Shown piece by piece: positions 1-7,237 of a stretch of 19,055 nt of DNA. Numbering within the stretch: position 1 is the first letter of the stretch; every line of letters begins with the position of its first letter. This stretch comes from Deltaproteobacteria bacterium (GTDB taxonomy: Bacteria; Bdellovibrionota_B; Oligoflexia; Oligoflexales; Bog-1112), in the NCBI GenBank assembly GCA_016186945.1, contig JACPKR010000076.1:1-19055 (forward strand). The letters are read 5' to 3'. The notes under the pieces are model-generated. The model saw only the letters and a list, made by a program, of their open reading frames with translations. It was not told the DNA's origin and did not search any database. Made by a program: the position numbers and the translations under genes.

Positions 1-45
1 ATCAATTCCCACGTTGACAGTTTTTCCTTGATAAGAGACTCTCAT
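1..45 (-). CDS. Transposase N-terminus (probable IS110 family), cut by the window edge
   Basis: Only the first 15 codons lie in the window. Read on the minus strand from the ATG at 45-43 they give MRVSYQGKTVNVGID. A strong Shine-Dalgarno (AGGAG, five bases before the ATG) supports a real start. The VGID near the N-terminus fits the first acidic residue of the DEDD RuvC-like domain of IS110-family transposases, which usually continue as VGIDVHK or similar; that continuation is outside the window. IS110 elements recombine without classical terminal inverted repeats, and many carry a structured bridge RNA in a non-coding end. The family call rests on very few residues and is tentative; the existence of a gene start here is more secure than its identity. 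Confidence 0.45.
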   Translation of the reverse strand, partial: MRVSYQGKTVNVGID

Positions 46-47
46 AC

Positions 48-78
48 AAACTCCTATGATGTGTTGATCTAGGAGTTT
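48..78 (-). promoter_or_regulatory. Hairpin covering the transposase ribosome binding site
   Basis: A perfect 9-base inverted repeat, AAACTCCTA (48-56) and TAGGAGTTT (70-78), encloses a 13-base loop. On the minus strand the second arm contains the AGGAG ribosome binding site of the gene starting at 45, so the folded leader would hide it. Several insertion sequences are known to use such a hairpin to block translation from transcripts that read in from outside. On the plus strand the same hairpin is followed by CCTTTTTT and could act as a terminator. The pairing is visible; either role is inferred. Confidence 0.55.
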
Positions 79-214
79 CCTTTTTTGTGGGCCAGGTCGC
101 TACTACTATTCAACATAGTAACTCGCCCCCCCAAACCCCCTCTCCATTTTTTTGGAAACGCGGCGAAATCCTCCCCCTTTTCAAAGGCGAGATGAAAGCC
201 GCCTGATCAATCTG
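79..214. other. Non-coding stretch with C-rich runs
   Basis: No supported gene lies between the transposase start and the promoter region of the ATPase gene. Runs of seven and five C occur in the stretch 125-141 and another C run near 173-177. The wording around 125-150 resembles the C/G-rich interior of the element at 16390-16533 read on the other strand, though the match is low-complexity. If the transposase is of the IS110 group this stretch would hold the element's end and possibly its bridge RNA, but no boundary can be placed from sequence alone. Confidence 0.3.
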
Positions 215-259
215 TTTTAAGGTGTCACTTTAAAATAGATCGATATTTAGACGCTAAAT
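215..259 (+). promoter_or_regulatory. Two operator-like palindromes upstream of the ATPase promoter
   Basis: The first palindrome has ten-base arms TTTTAAGGTG (215-224) and CACTTTAAAA (226-235) around one central base, with a single mismatch. The second is ATTTAG-ACG-CTAAAT (245-259), perfect over six bases, ending one base before the putative -35 box. Their position suits binding sites for a regulator, but none is identified and AT-rich DNA produces short palindromes by chance. Confidence 0.35.
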
Positions 260-260
260 G

Positions 261-289
261 TTGACTAATTAAAGGTAGCGGTTTAAAAT
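261..289 (+). promoter_or_regulatory. Sigma-70-type promoter for the AAA/DUF4143 gene
   Basis: TTGACT (261-266) and TAAAAT (284-289) are separated by 17 bases, each matching five of six consensus positions. Transcription would begin near 296, giving a leader of about 32 bases before the TTG start at 329. Confidence 0.5.
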
Positions 290-328
290 GGTTGATGTAG
301 TTAGGCTTTTAGGATTGAGGAGAAAAGC

Positions 329-1531
329 TTGTTTACGAGAGCATTGACTGAGACGCTACAAAGATATGCCAAATTTCCGGTGGTAGCCCTCTTGGGGCCC
401 CGACAGTCGGGAAAAACAACACTCGTTCAAAGCACGTTTCCAAATCATAAATTTTTGAGTTTAGATAACGAGGTAACCCAGGCATTTGCTTTGGAAGATC
501 CGGAAGGATTTTTATTAACCAACGAAAATGAGCATGGCCTTATTTTAGATGAATTTCAGTACGCTCCAAAGCTCACAACCTACATAAAACTGGACGCTGA
601 CAAAAAAAAACGCCCCGGCTATTTCATTCTCACCGGATCACAAAACTTTTTGGTTAATAAGGCAATAACTGAATCGTTGGCCGGCAGGGTTGGCATCCTA
701 AATCTTTTGCCGCTATCCAACAAAGAGATATTGGAAAACAAATTAGCATCCGAGTCAATCAGCGAGGTAATATTCAATGGGGGCTACCCAAGAATTTACG
801 CGGAAAAGATCTTGCCAACAGAATTTTATCCTTCTTATATTTTGTCCTACATTCAAAGGGATGTCGGACAACTCATAAACCCAAAAAATATGACAATCTT
901 CCATCGCTTTGTTCAGCTCTGTGCTGGTAGAATTGGCCAATTATGTAATGTAAGTGCTTTGGCGGCTGAAACAGGAATCTCTGCCCCAACAGCCAAAGAA
1001 TGGCTTTCTATTTTAGAGGCCAGCTACATCTTATTTTTTTTAGAACCTCATTTTCAGAATTTTAATAAGAGATTGGTAAAAACACCGAAGCTCTATTTTT
1101 TTGATACCGGCCTAGCGTGCTCGCTCTTAAGGATTGACTCTCCGGGTGCATTAAGTAATTCACATTTTCAGGGATCTCTTTTTGAGTCATTAATCATCGC
1201 TGATTTCTACAAGCAGTATTGTAACCAAGGATCTCGTCCATCAATATACTTTTGGCGTGACAACGGAGGGGCTCATGAAATTGATTGCATCTTAGATCAT
1301 GGCACTAAAAGTTATCCTGTGGAAATCAAAGCAGGCAAAAGTGTTGCAAGCGATTCGTTTCGCGGACTTGATTATTGGAATGAACTTGCCGGCGCCGACC
1401 CACATGATTCATATTTAATTTATGCAAATGAGGAAAAACAGCTAAGAAAGCAGGGAAATGTTATTGGGTGGAAGGATTCAAGTTCTTTAATAAATATTAT
1501 TATAGGAGAGAAGAAGGGCGTTGTTGAATAA
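329..1531 (+). CDS. AAA ATPase with C-terminal DUF4143 / nuclease-like domain
   Basis: The 400-residue protein has the N-terminal AAA_14 ATPase fold followed by DUF4143. Walker A is GPRQSGKTT (residues 23-31), Walker B is LILDE (71-75), and LTGSQN (101-106) fits the sensor region. A winged-helix-like middle around 207-250 precedes a C-terminal EID...VEIKAGK pattern (E317, D319, E332, K334) typical of a PD-(D/E)XK-like fold. Such proteins are common, often horizontally exchanged, and their cellular role is mostly unknown; no target can be named here. The start is TTG with GAGGAGA about seven bases upstream. It stands alone, is more AT-rich than the genes further right, and lies next to a probable insertion sequence, consistent with an acquired accessory gene. 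The family call is firm. Confidence 0.9.
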   Translation: MFTRALTETLQRYAKFPVVALLGPRQSGKTTLVQSTFPNHKFLSLDNEVTQAFALEDPEGFLLTNENEHGLILDEFQYAPKLTTYIKLDADKKKRPGYFILTGSQNFLVNKAITESLAGRVGILNLLPLSNKEILENKLASESISEVIFNGGYPRIYAEKILPTEFYPSYILSYIQRDVGQLINPKNMTIFHRFVQLCAGRIGQLCNVSALAAETGISAPTAKEWLSILEASYILFFLEPHFQNFNKRLVKTPKLYFFDTGLACSLLRIDSPGALSNSHFQGSLFESLIIADFYKQYCNQGSRPSIYFWRDNGGAHEIDCILDHGTKSYPVEIKAGKSVASDSFRGLDYWNELAGADPHDSYLIYANEEKQLRKQGNVIGWKDSSSLINIIIGEKKGVVE

Positions 1532-1702
1532 TTCGCTTCACGACGTCGTGCTTGCCTGACTGGTGGTCGTCTATCTTACCCATCTCGTCGAGGTCTCAGT
1601 CTTCGGCATTCCGATTCCGGTGAAGTGGTTGAGGATATCAACCTTGATAGCAGCCTCTGTAGCTTGATTTGTGTCAGATCGTGACTGAAGATGGCCGCTA
1701 AA
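1532..1702. other. Intergenic region with a possible gene remnant on the minus strand
   Basis: No complete gene is seen. On the minus strand a frame without its own start runs from above 1690 down to a TAG at 1573-1571. It includes TEAAIKVDILNHFTGIGMPK, which has protein-like composition and may be the 3' remnant of a decayed gene. I do not recognise the family. A chance open frame cannot be excluded. Confidence 0.25.
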
Positions 1703-1742
1703 AGCATCCTAACTACAGGATGCTCGGGAATTTATTCCCGAG
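1703..1742 (-). terminator. Double hairpin between convergent genes, terminator-like on the minus strand
   Basis: AGCATCCT (1703-1710) pairs with AGGATGCT (1717-1724), and CTCGGGAA (1723-1730) pairs with TTCCCGAG (1735-1742). The two hairpins share two bases, so they cannot both be fully formed. Read on the minus strand the distal hairpin is followed by TTTTAG, a short U-tract suiting intrinsic termination of the two-lipoprotein operon. It also sits downstream of the plus-strand ATPase gene. Confidence 0.6.
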
Positions 1743-1749
1743 AGGGATG

Positions 1750-3081
1750 TCAGAACTCACCCAACGTCTCAAGTTCTGCATCAATCTGCTGAAGCTTTTC
1801 CTGTTCCCGCCCCAGGACTGCCTGAAAGCCTTCCCATTTTTTTGCCATCACGACCTCGGCTTGGCATTTTCGGGTGGCTAATTTTTCGGGGTCGTTGATG
1901 GCAGTGTCAAGGTTGCGGATCACTTCAGCAAAGTGCCCTACTGAATGCACGGGGTTAGCCGCGGAGGCAAACTGCTTTGCCGTTTTTTTGAGAATGCCTC
2001 CAAAGCTGCAGATATCCCCCCAGGCATCCTCTCTCTGTTCGTAAGTCGTACAGTGCTTCTCAACATCTTTTTTCGACCAAGAGCCATACCGTCTTTGTGT
2101 ATCGGCCACGCAATCTTGATCGACAGTACCTTTCGTACAATATTCGTTGATTTGCTCCTCCGTCCAATCTGTCCCTCGATCTTTCAAATCCTGTACGCAC
2201 TGCTCGTTAACTTTCGCCTTATCGCAGTCAGCGTCTATCTGATCGCCAAGCCAGTCGAGTCCGTCCACAGTATATTTTCCCGCATCTTCAGCTCCTGTGG
2301 CGACGATGCCAGGAATCCCATCGAGGGCTTTGTCGATGGACTGCCCCGTGTTTTTAACCCCTTCGATGAACCAATTCACGGGGGTTTTGAGAAGCTGGTC
2401 AATGATGCGAATTTTGGCTCGCAGTCGTTCTTCTACATCTGCATTATGTTCGAGGCAAAATTGCAGATCGTCACGGTATTCAACAAAGATCTGGTATTTG
2501 TCACGGCCTAATTTTTCGAGTGCTTTGATCACATCCTGCCGCCTTTGATAGAGGTTGCGCAATTTTAAATCCGGCGTTCCCGGCTGGTATTCCTTGTCGG
2601 CGAAAGTTCCGCAAATCTCTCTGCTGGTCGCTTTGTCAGGTTCCACACAACCTTTCACAGAGACTAGGACTTTTCCCTCGAAAAGTTTGGGGACCACGAC
2701 TCGATTGTAGGGCGTGACGTTCTCCACGCATTCACCACCGACCGAACAAGTTGTTCTCCCTTCCGGGCATTCCTGGAAGGTTTGCTCCATGGGACAGATG
2801 CGCCAGAAGGCGTAGTCCGCCTTCCCACTGATGGAGTAGCTTATAATCTCCGCTTTCTTGCCCTTGTCTGCCAACTTGCCAACGGAAAGGTTGAAGATTC
2901 GAAGTTTTGCTGCGTCCACCTTCTCAGGAGGTTTCGGTTCTTCCGCAAGCCTTTGTTCTCCCCCCTGTTGGGAGACATCAGCGTCTGTCGTTGCTGTTGC
3001 TTTCTTAGTTTTTACCTGGGCCTCTTGCTGGGGAGCACAGGCACCCAGGAGAAGAAAGAAAATTGCGAACCGTCCTTGCAC
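1750..3081 (-). CDS. Predicted lipoprotein with a 29-residue Trp/Cys repeat
   Basis: The 443-residue product begins with a short signal ending in the lipobox LLGAC (Cys15), so it should be lipid-anchored outside the cytoplasm. The start is GTG with AAGGG upstream; no later start keeps the signal. A low-complexity charged linker (about 20-57) follows. Residues 84-160 are Cys-rich (C96, C105, C112, C118, C145, C157) and probably disulfide-bonded. Residues 274-348 hold a 29-residue repeat: W277/W306/W335 and C286/C315/C344 recur at exactly 29, and C295/C324 as well. The C-terminus (about 400-443) is helical and likely coiled-coil. It lies nine bases after the lipoprotein gene at 3091-4707, so the two are probably one operon. 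I do not recognise a family and assign no function. Confidence 0.75.
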   Translation of the reverse strand: MQGRFAIFFLLLGACAPQQEAQVKTKKATATTDADVSQQGGEQRLAEEPKPPEKVDAAKLRIFNLSVGKLADKGKKAEIISYSISGKADYAFWRICPMEQTFQECPEGRTTCSVGGECVENVTPYNRVVVPKLFEGKVLVSVKGCVEPDKATSREICGTFADKEYQPGTPDLKLRNLYQRRQDVIKALEKLGRDKYQIFVEYRDDLQFCLEHNADVEERLRAKIRIIDQLLKTPVNWFIEGVKNTGQSIDKALDGIPGIVATGAEDAGKYTVDGLDWLGDQIDADCDKAKVNEQCVQDLKDRGTDWTEEQINEYCTKGTVDQDCVADTQRRYGSWSKKDVEKHCTTYEQREDAWGDICSFGGILKKTAKQFASAANPVHSVGHFAEVIRNLDTAINDPEKLATRKCQAEVVMAKKWEGFQAVLGREQEKLQQIDAELETLGEF

Positions 3082-3090
3082 GTTTAGCCC

Positions 3091-4707
3091 TTATAAAGAT
3101 TGATCACAGTCCGTTCGTTGCATGAGGGCTACCCAGTGTTCATTCGCCCGGAAATTCGGCTCCGTCCACTCCAGTCGCGCCCCCCCTTTGTATCGGGCAC
3201 TGGCAAAGAGCAGGTTGAGGTTGGGGTTGCTATAGATCAGGAAACCATTGGCGCGAATTTCTATGCTGGTGAGACTGATCGCCCAATTCTCATAAACATC
3301 GAAGTATATTTTTCCTCCGAAACCAAGGATGCCACTCATTTGTCCACGCTCGTTGTCGTAATCCACCCCTTTTTTTGAAATTCTGAGGTATTGAATGTTA
3401 CTGACGGCAACATCCTCCAAAACTACCCGCACCCCTTCGGAAGCATCGAGGATATTTTCCTTACTCAAGTCTCTGGTGATGTTAACTGCCGAGCCTAATT
3501 CGATAGCCAACTCAGATGGATTGCCTCCTTTAGGGGAGTCCATTGCCTCACGCAATTCACTTTCAATGAGTTTTCTATTCAGTTTGCTCCCTTGAATAAT
3601 AATTTGCAGGTCTTTGATAGGCTCGTTAGCATGACAACCTACCAAGATTTCCGGTTTGAGTTCGTTACTCAGACGCGCAAGACGGTTTTTCTCATCTTCG
3701 AGGATGACCATTCTGTCCTCGATTTGTTTACGAATACCGCGGATCTGGGAAATGAGGGATCCTTTGGCATCTTCCGACTCGTCAGCCCCTCTTTTTTGAG
3801 CACGTGCGAAGGTCTGTTTTCGTTCCTGTGCGTTTTGCCCTTCTAAATTAGCCCTGATTTGGTCCTTGATGCTGTTGAGTTCTTCCAGAGTAACCCGGCA
3901 TCGGCCCGAGTTGCGTTCCTTTTCGATGGAACTTAGGCCGAGAATGTAACGAAAGTCCTTCATTTTCTCGTCCGGATAGTCGATGGGTCTACCCTCGACA
4001 AGCTTCGTACCTTTATATTGGACAATGACTTGGAAACCGTCCTTCGCTGGAAGTTTTTGGTCTTTCACTTTCTCCTTGTCTGCGATAATTTCCGATGTCT
4101 TCTCCTGTGCTCTCATGATTTCCAGTTTCGTGATCTGCTGAATTTGCGGTGCCATATCTTCCCGAGCCATCCCGTCGGTGTGAAATTTGATGGGTACTGT
4201 TGGACCCGCACTGAAAACGTTACTTTTATAGCTATCGTTAGCAATGAGCACGAATTCCCCTGACACGTCGGTGGGTAGCCATACGGTGATGGGAGGAGTC
4301 GACGCACCAGTCTTTGTTTCGCCCTCATCCGTAAACGCGCATTTCAAATCCTTATAACCCTGAGGAATGATTCTATTGGCGACACTACAACTTTCTCGAA
4401 GCTCTTTGAGCCTTTTACAAAGTGCTTCGTTCTGGGCGCTTATGATCGCAAGGTCTTGGATTTCACTATCATTTTGAGTTTTCCTCTGTTCGTATTCGTC
4501 TTTCAATTCTTCTGGTGTCAGGGAAAGTAAATCGTCATCTCCGTCCTCTTCAGCAGCTTCTGCTTCTCCCTTTGCCTCTGCTCCCTCCAGAGCCATATCT
4601 GTGCCCGCCCGAATTTTTCTTTCCGTTGGAGCTTGTTCAGGAGCGCATGAACTCATAGAAAGGATGGTGACCATGAGGGGGTTTAACAATTTAAAAAGAT
4701 TGGTCAT
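3091..4707 (-). CDS. Predicted lipoprotein of unknown function, coiled-coil rich
   Basis: The 538-residue product has a hydrophobic N-terminus ending in SMSSC (Cys21), a plausible lipobox, followed by CAPEQAP, much as its operon partner has CAPQQEA. An acidic linker (about 40-62) leads into charged helical stretches near 65-110 and 270-350 that look coiled-coil. The C-terminal third (about 400-535) is richer in aromatic and beta-type sequence, with GILGFGGKIYFDVYENW, and could be a globular beta domain. The ATG start has AAGG five bases upstream. It is the first gene of a minus-strand pair and diverges from the LD-carboxypeptidase gene. No family is recognised; the shared lipoprotein character and spacing suggest the two products work together at the envelope. 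Confidence 0.75.
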   Translation of the reverse strand: MTNLFKLLNPLMVTILSMSSCAPEQAPTERKIRAGTDMALEGAEAKGEAEAAEEDGDDDLLSLTPEELKDEYEQRKTQNDSEIQDLAIISAQNEALCKRLKELRESCSVANRIIPQGYKDLKCAFTDEGETKTGASTPPITVWLPTDVSGEFVLIANDSYKSNVFSAGPTVPIKFHTDGMAREDMAPQIQQITKLEIMRAQEKTSEIIADKEKVKDQKLPAKDGFQVIVQYKGTKLVEGRPIDYPDEKMKDFRYILGLSSIEKERNSGRCRVTLEELNSIKDQIRANLEGQNAQERKQTFARAQKRGADESEDAKGSLISQIRGIRKQIEDRMVILEDEKNRLARLSNELKPEILVGCHANEPIKDLQIIIQGSKLNRKLIESELREAMDSPKGGNPSELAIELGSAVNITRDLSKENILDASEGVRVVLEDVAVSNIQYLRISKKGVDYDNERGQMSGILGFGGKIYFDVYENWAISLTSIEIRANGFLIYSNPNLNLLFASARYKGGARLEWTEPNFRANEHWVALMQRTDCDQSL

Positions 4708-4790
4708 TTCGCCTTACCTCTGTGTGGCACTCATCTTCTCCGGTATTATCGGATAACTATTGAAAAACTTTATGGGTTTATTGGCCGGGG

Positions 4791-4840
4791 CAAGGAGGTG
4801 GTTTGGAGGAAACTGCGCAGCTGGTTCCTCCAATAAATTC
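4791..4840 (+). repeat. Dispersed palindromic repeat, copy 1
   Basis: The 50-base unit starts CAAGGAGGTGGTTTGGAGG and contains a 31-base imperfect palindrome (4803-4833) whose arms TTGGAGGAA and TTCCTCCAA enclose CTGCGCAGCTGG. Nearly the same unit occurs at 18874-18923 and inverted at 16463-16511; a diverged palindrome is at 13593-13625. This copy lies just upstream of the LD-carboxypeptidase start, and its TTG at 4803 is an in-frame but probably unused start. Confidence 0.85.
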
Positions 4841-4868
4841 CTTGGAGAAGGCGGGGGGGGAATCTCGA

Positions 4869-5726
4869 GTGACAAGATCGGTACGTATCATTTTCCCATC
4901 AAGCGGAGACGAGCAAGACATCCTCGGTTCGAATGTGGAAAGTTTCGAGCGCAACGGCTTCCGGGTGACCTATCGGAAACCAAAATCGGAGCCGCTCCTG
5001 CCCTTCCTCTCGGCCTCATTGCGTTACCGGGTTGACGAGCTGACATCCTCTCTCCTGGACCCCGAAACAGACGTGCTAGTCTGTGCGCGAGGAGGTTTCG
5101 GAGCTGGCGACCTGCTCCCCCACATCCCATGGGAGAGCCTGCGCCAGGCGACTCCCAAGTGCATCGTCGGCTTCTCCGACATTTCCGCCCTGCATAGTGC
5201 GTTCTTTGCCAAACTAGGCTGGGCAGGCATTCACGGTCCCATGCCGGCGACAGAATACTGGACAGAAGACGGAGAGGACGTCGATCAATTATTCAAGCTT
5301 CTCCACGATCAAGAACATCAAGGGGGCAAGCTTCGTGTGAAACCGCTTTCCCCAACGGCCACAGTGAGCGGCTGGTTGTTTGGTGGGTGCTTGAGCGTCT
5401 TGTGTTCCCTCATAGGAACGCCCTATTTCCCCAAGCTGGACGGAGCCATTCTGTTTCTGGAGGACGTGGGGGAACATCCAGGCCGACTCCTTCGTTACGT
5501 CAATCAACTTAGCTTGAGCGGCGTGATAGCGCGGACCAATGCTGTCATGCTGGGATCCTTGGGCGATGAGGACGTTTTTCTACCTGTGAAGAAAGAGATC
5601 GCCAGAAGACTGCCGCTCCCCGTCTTTTCGTCGCAAGATTTCGGCCATTGTTTTCCCAACTTCCCTTTGACGATTGGTTCAAAAGCTGAGATTGATGGGC
5701 AAACTCTAAGGTGGGGAACGAAATGA
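4869..5726 (+). CDS. ldcA: LD-carboxypeptidase (peptidase family S66)
   Basis: The enzyme removes the terminal D-alanine from murein tetrapeptides, yielding tripeptides for recycling in the cytoplasm. From the GTG at 4869 the protein has 285 residues, close to the family norm of about 300, and opens with the expected RIIFPSSG strand. Visible S66 features are CARGGFGAGDLLPHI, the nucleophile Ser103 in GFSD, the GPM loop, FLEDVGE with Glu198, and the GHCFPN His260, giving the Ser-Glu-His triad. The frame stays open to a TTG at 4803, but those 22 extra codons fall in the dispersed repeat and do not resemble the family, so the GTG is preferred although its ribosome site is weak (a G-run). There is no signal peptide. 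The stop overlaps the mpl start (ATGA), which fits the joint recycling role. Confidence 0.88.
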   Translation: MTRSVRIIFPSSGDEQDILGSNVESFERNGFRVTYRKPKSEPLLPFLSASLRYRVDELTSSLLDPETDVLVCARGGFGAGDLLPHIPWESLRQATPKCIVGFSDISALHSAFFAKLGWAGIHGPMPATEYWTEDGEDVDQLFKLLHDQEHQGGKLRVKPLSPTATVSGWLFGGCLSVLCSLIGTPYFPKLDGAILFLEDVGEHPGRLLRYVNQLSLSGVIARTNAVMLGSLGDEDVFLPVKKEIARRLPLPVFSSQDFGHCFPNFPLTIGSKAEIDGQTLRWGTK

Positions 5727-7156
5727 AAAGCCAAGAATCCATCTACTTCGTCGGCCTTTCCGGAATCGGCATGGCAACCGTCGCAGGTCTTGTGAAAGAA
5801 GCAGGCTACACGGTTCTGGGGAGCGACCAGAACATTTTCCCTCCCGCTTCAGACTTGTTGCGGGAGATGAATATCCCTGTCCTCACACCTTACGCCCGGC
5901 AGAATGTCGAAGCCCATGCGCAGTCGCTCTTTGTGATCGGCAATAGCCTTTCCGCCAAACATCCAGAAATTGCGGCGATTGTGGAAAAAGGATTGCCGTA
6001 CAAAAGTTTTCCGCAGCTTCTTAACGAGCTTTTCCTGCAGAATACGAAAAATGTCGTCGTCTGTGGAACGCACGGGAAAACGACTACATCCTCCCTCCTA
6101 GCGTTCTGCTTGATGTCGCTAGGCGAAGACCCGAGCTACATGATTGGAGGAGCCCCTCACGATTTGGGCTTTGGCTTCCACGTGGGAAAGGGCAAGCTTT
6201 TTATCCTGGAAGGCGATGAGTACGACACGGCCTTTTTTGACAAAGGTTCTAAGTTCCTCCACTACAACCCTTCTTACATCGTGTTAAACCACCTTGAACT
6301 TGACCATGCCGACATTTTCAAAGACTTCGAAGCTGTAAAAGCGACCTTTCACAAATTGCTCGACCTAGCACCTTCGACATCTGTAGTTGCCAACCCCGAT
6401 GACAGCGGCGTGGGGGATTTGATGCAAGAGCACGGTTGGGAAATGGTGCATGCAGCAGATGTTCGTCTGAAGGGGATGCCCCGTTTTGGGGGAGGCATCT
6501 GGCAGGGCGACTTTGAAACCAAACTCTGGGGAACCTTACATGTATCGACTTCACTCCCCGGCGCTTATAATTTTAGCAACATCGCCCAAGTCCTGCGTAC
6601 CCTCTCCCTACTTACAGAAAAGGGGGAACTTCGCAGGTCCCCGACCAGGACGGACTTAGAGCTTATCCTCGCAAAGTTTCATGGTGTGGCAAAACGCTTC
6701 GATCGCCTTAGCTCGCAAGCTGGGGTCGATGTCTACCTCGACTTCGCCCACCACCCTACTGCTGTAAGGAATGTGTTACAAAACCTCCGGCAGATGCACC
6801 CCCACAGTCGGATTATCGTCGCGTTTGAGCCGAAGAACGCAACGTCACGCCGCAGCATCTTTCAGCATGAGTTTGCTGAAGTTTTCAAGCTAGCAGACGT
6901 CGCACTCATAGGCCCCACGCCGCATGATCCTCGGCTAAGTGATAAGGAGAAGCTGGACACCCACTTGCTTGCGGAAAGTATAAGCAAGGATGCTCGCGCT
7001 TTCTCCGACTTTGAAAGCCTCGGAGTCTGGCTACAGACAAATTATGGAAAGGGGGACGTGGTCGCTTTCCTCACCTGCGGCGATTTCGGAGGGGTACATA
7101 GGACCTTTGTAAAATGGCTGGAAACCACAAACAGCTTACGCATTGCAAAACTTTAA
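5723..7156 (+). CDS. mpl: UDP-N-acetylmuramate:murein tripeptide ligase Mpl
   Basis: Mpl joins recycled L-Ala-gamma-D-Glu-meso-DAP tripeptide to UDP-MurNAc using ATP, bypassing MurC, MurD and MurE. The 477-residue protein shows the Mur ligase layout: an N-terminal Rossmann domain with FVGLSGIGMA (9-18), the ATP-binding GTHGKTT (115-121), and the central NHLELDHADIF (189-199). Mpl rather than MurC is indicated by GDEYDTAFFDKGSKF (164-178), characteristic of this subfamily. FAHHPTAVRNVL and FEPKNATSRR lie in the C-terminal domain. ATG at 5723 is chosen because AAGGTG lies about nine bases upstream and it overlaps the ldcA stop by four bases, implying translational coupling; an upstream GTG at 5711 would add four residues. 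Pairing with LD-carboxypeptidase makes substrate supply and use one operon. Confidence 0.93.
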   Translation: MKSQESIYFVGLSGIGMATVAGLVKEAGYTVLGSDQNIFPPASDLLREMNIPVLTPYARQNVEAHAQSLFVIGNSLSAKHPEIAAIVEKGLPYKSFPQLLNELFLQNTKNVVVCGTHGKTTTSSLLAFCLMSLGEDPSYMIGGAPHDLGFGFHVGKGKLFILEGDEYDTAFFDKGSKFLHYNPSYIVLNHLELDHADIFKDFEAVKATFHKLLDLAPSTSVVANPDDSGVGDLMQEHGWEMVHAADVRLKGMPRFGGGIWQGDFETKLWGTLHVSTSLPGAYNFSNIAQVLRTLSLLTEKGELRRSPTRTDLELILAKFHGVAKRFDRLSSQAGVDVYLDFAHHPTAVRNVLQNLRQMHPHSRIIVAFEPKNATSRRSIFQHEFAEVFKLADVALIGPTPHDPRLSDKEKLDTHLLAESISKDARAFSDFESLGVWLQTNYGKGDVVAFLTCGDFGGVHRTFVKWLETTNSLRIAKL

Positions 7157-7165
7157 CAGAAATGA

Positions 7166-7194
7166 TTGTAATCCAGGATTTCTTGTGAAATAAT
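7166..7194 (+). promoter_or_regulatory. Candidate promoter for pal
   Basis: TTGTAA (7166-7171) and AATAAT (7189-7194) are 17 bases apart, matching four and five of six consensus positions. The predicted start near 7201 gives a leader of about 37 bases to the ATG at 7238. It begins nine bases after the mpl stop. Confidence 0.4.
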
Positions 7195-7237
7195 TTTTTT
7201 CCATTGTCACTTAAGCGGTCACTAGGAGAAAAATTGT

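Noticed and set aside
4803-4868. TTG at 4803 as the true start of the LD-carboxypeptidase
   Set aside because: Its first 22 codons come from the dispersed repeat and do not match the family; the GTG at 4869 begins where homology begins. It is kept only as an alternative start.
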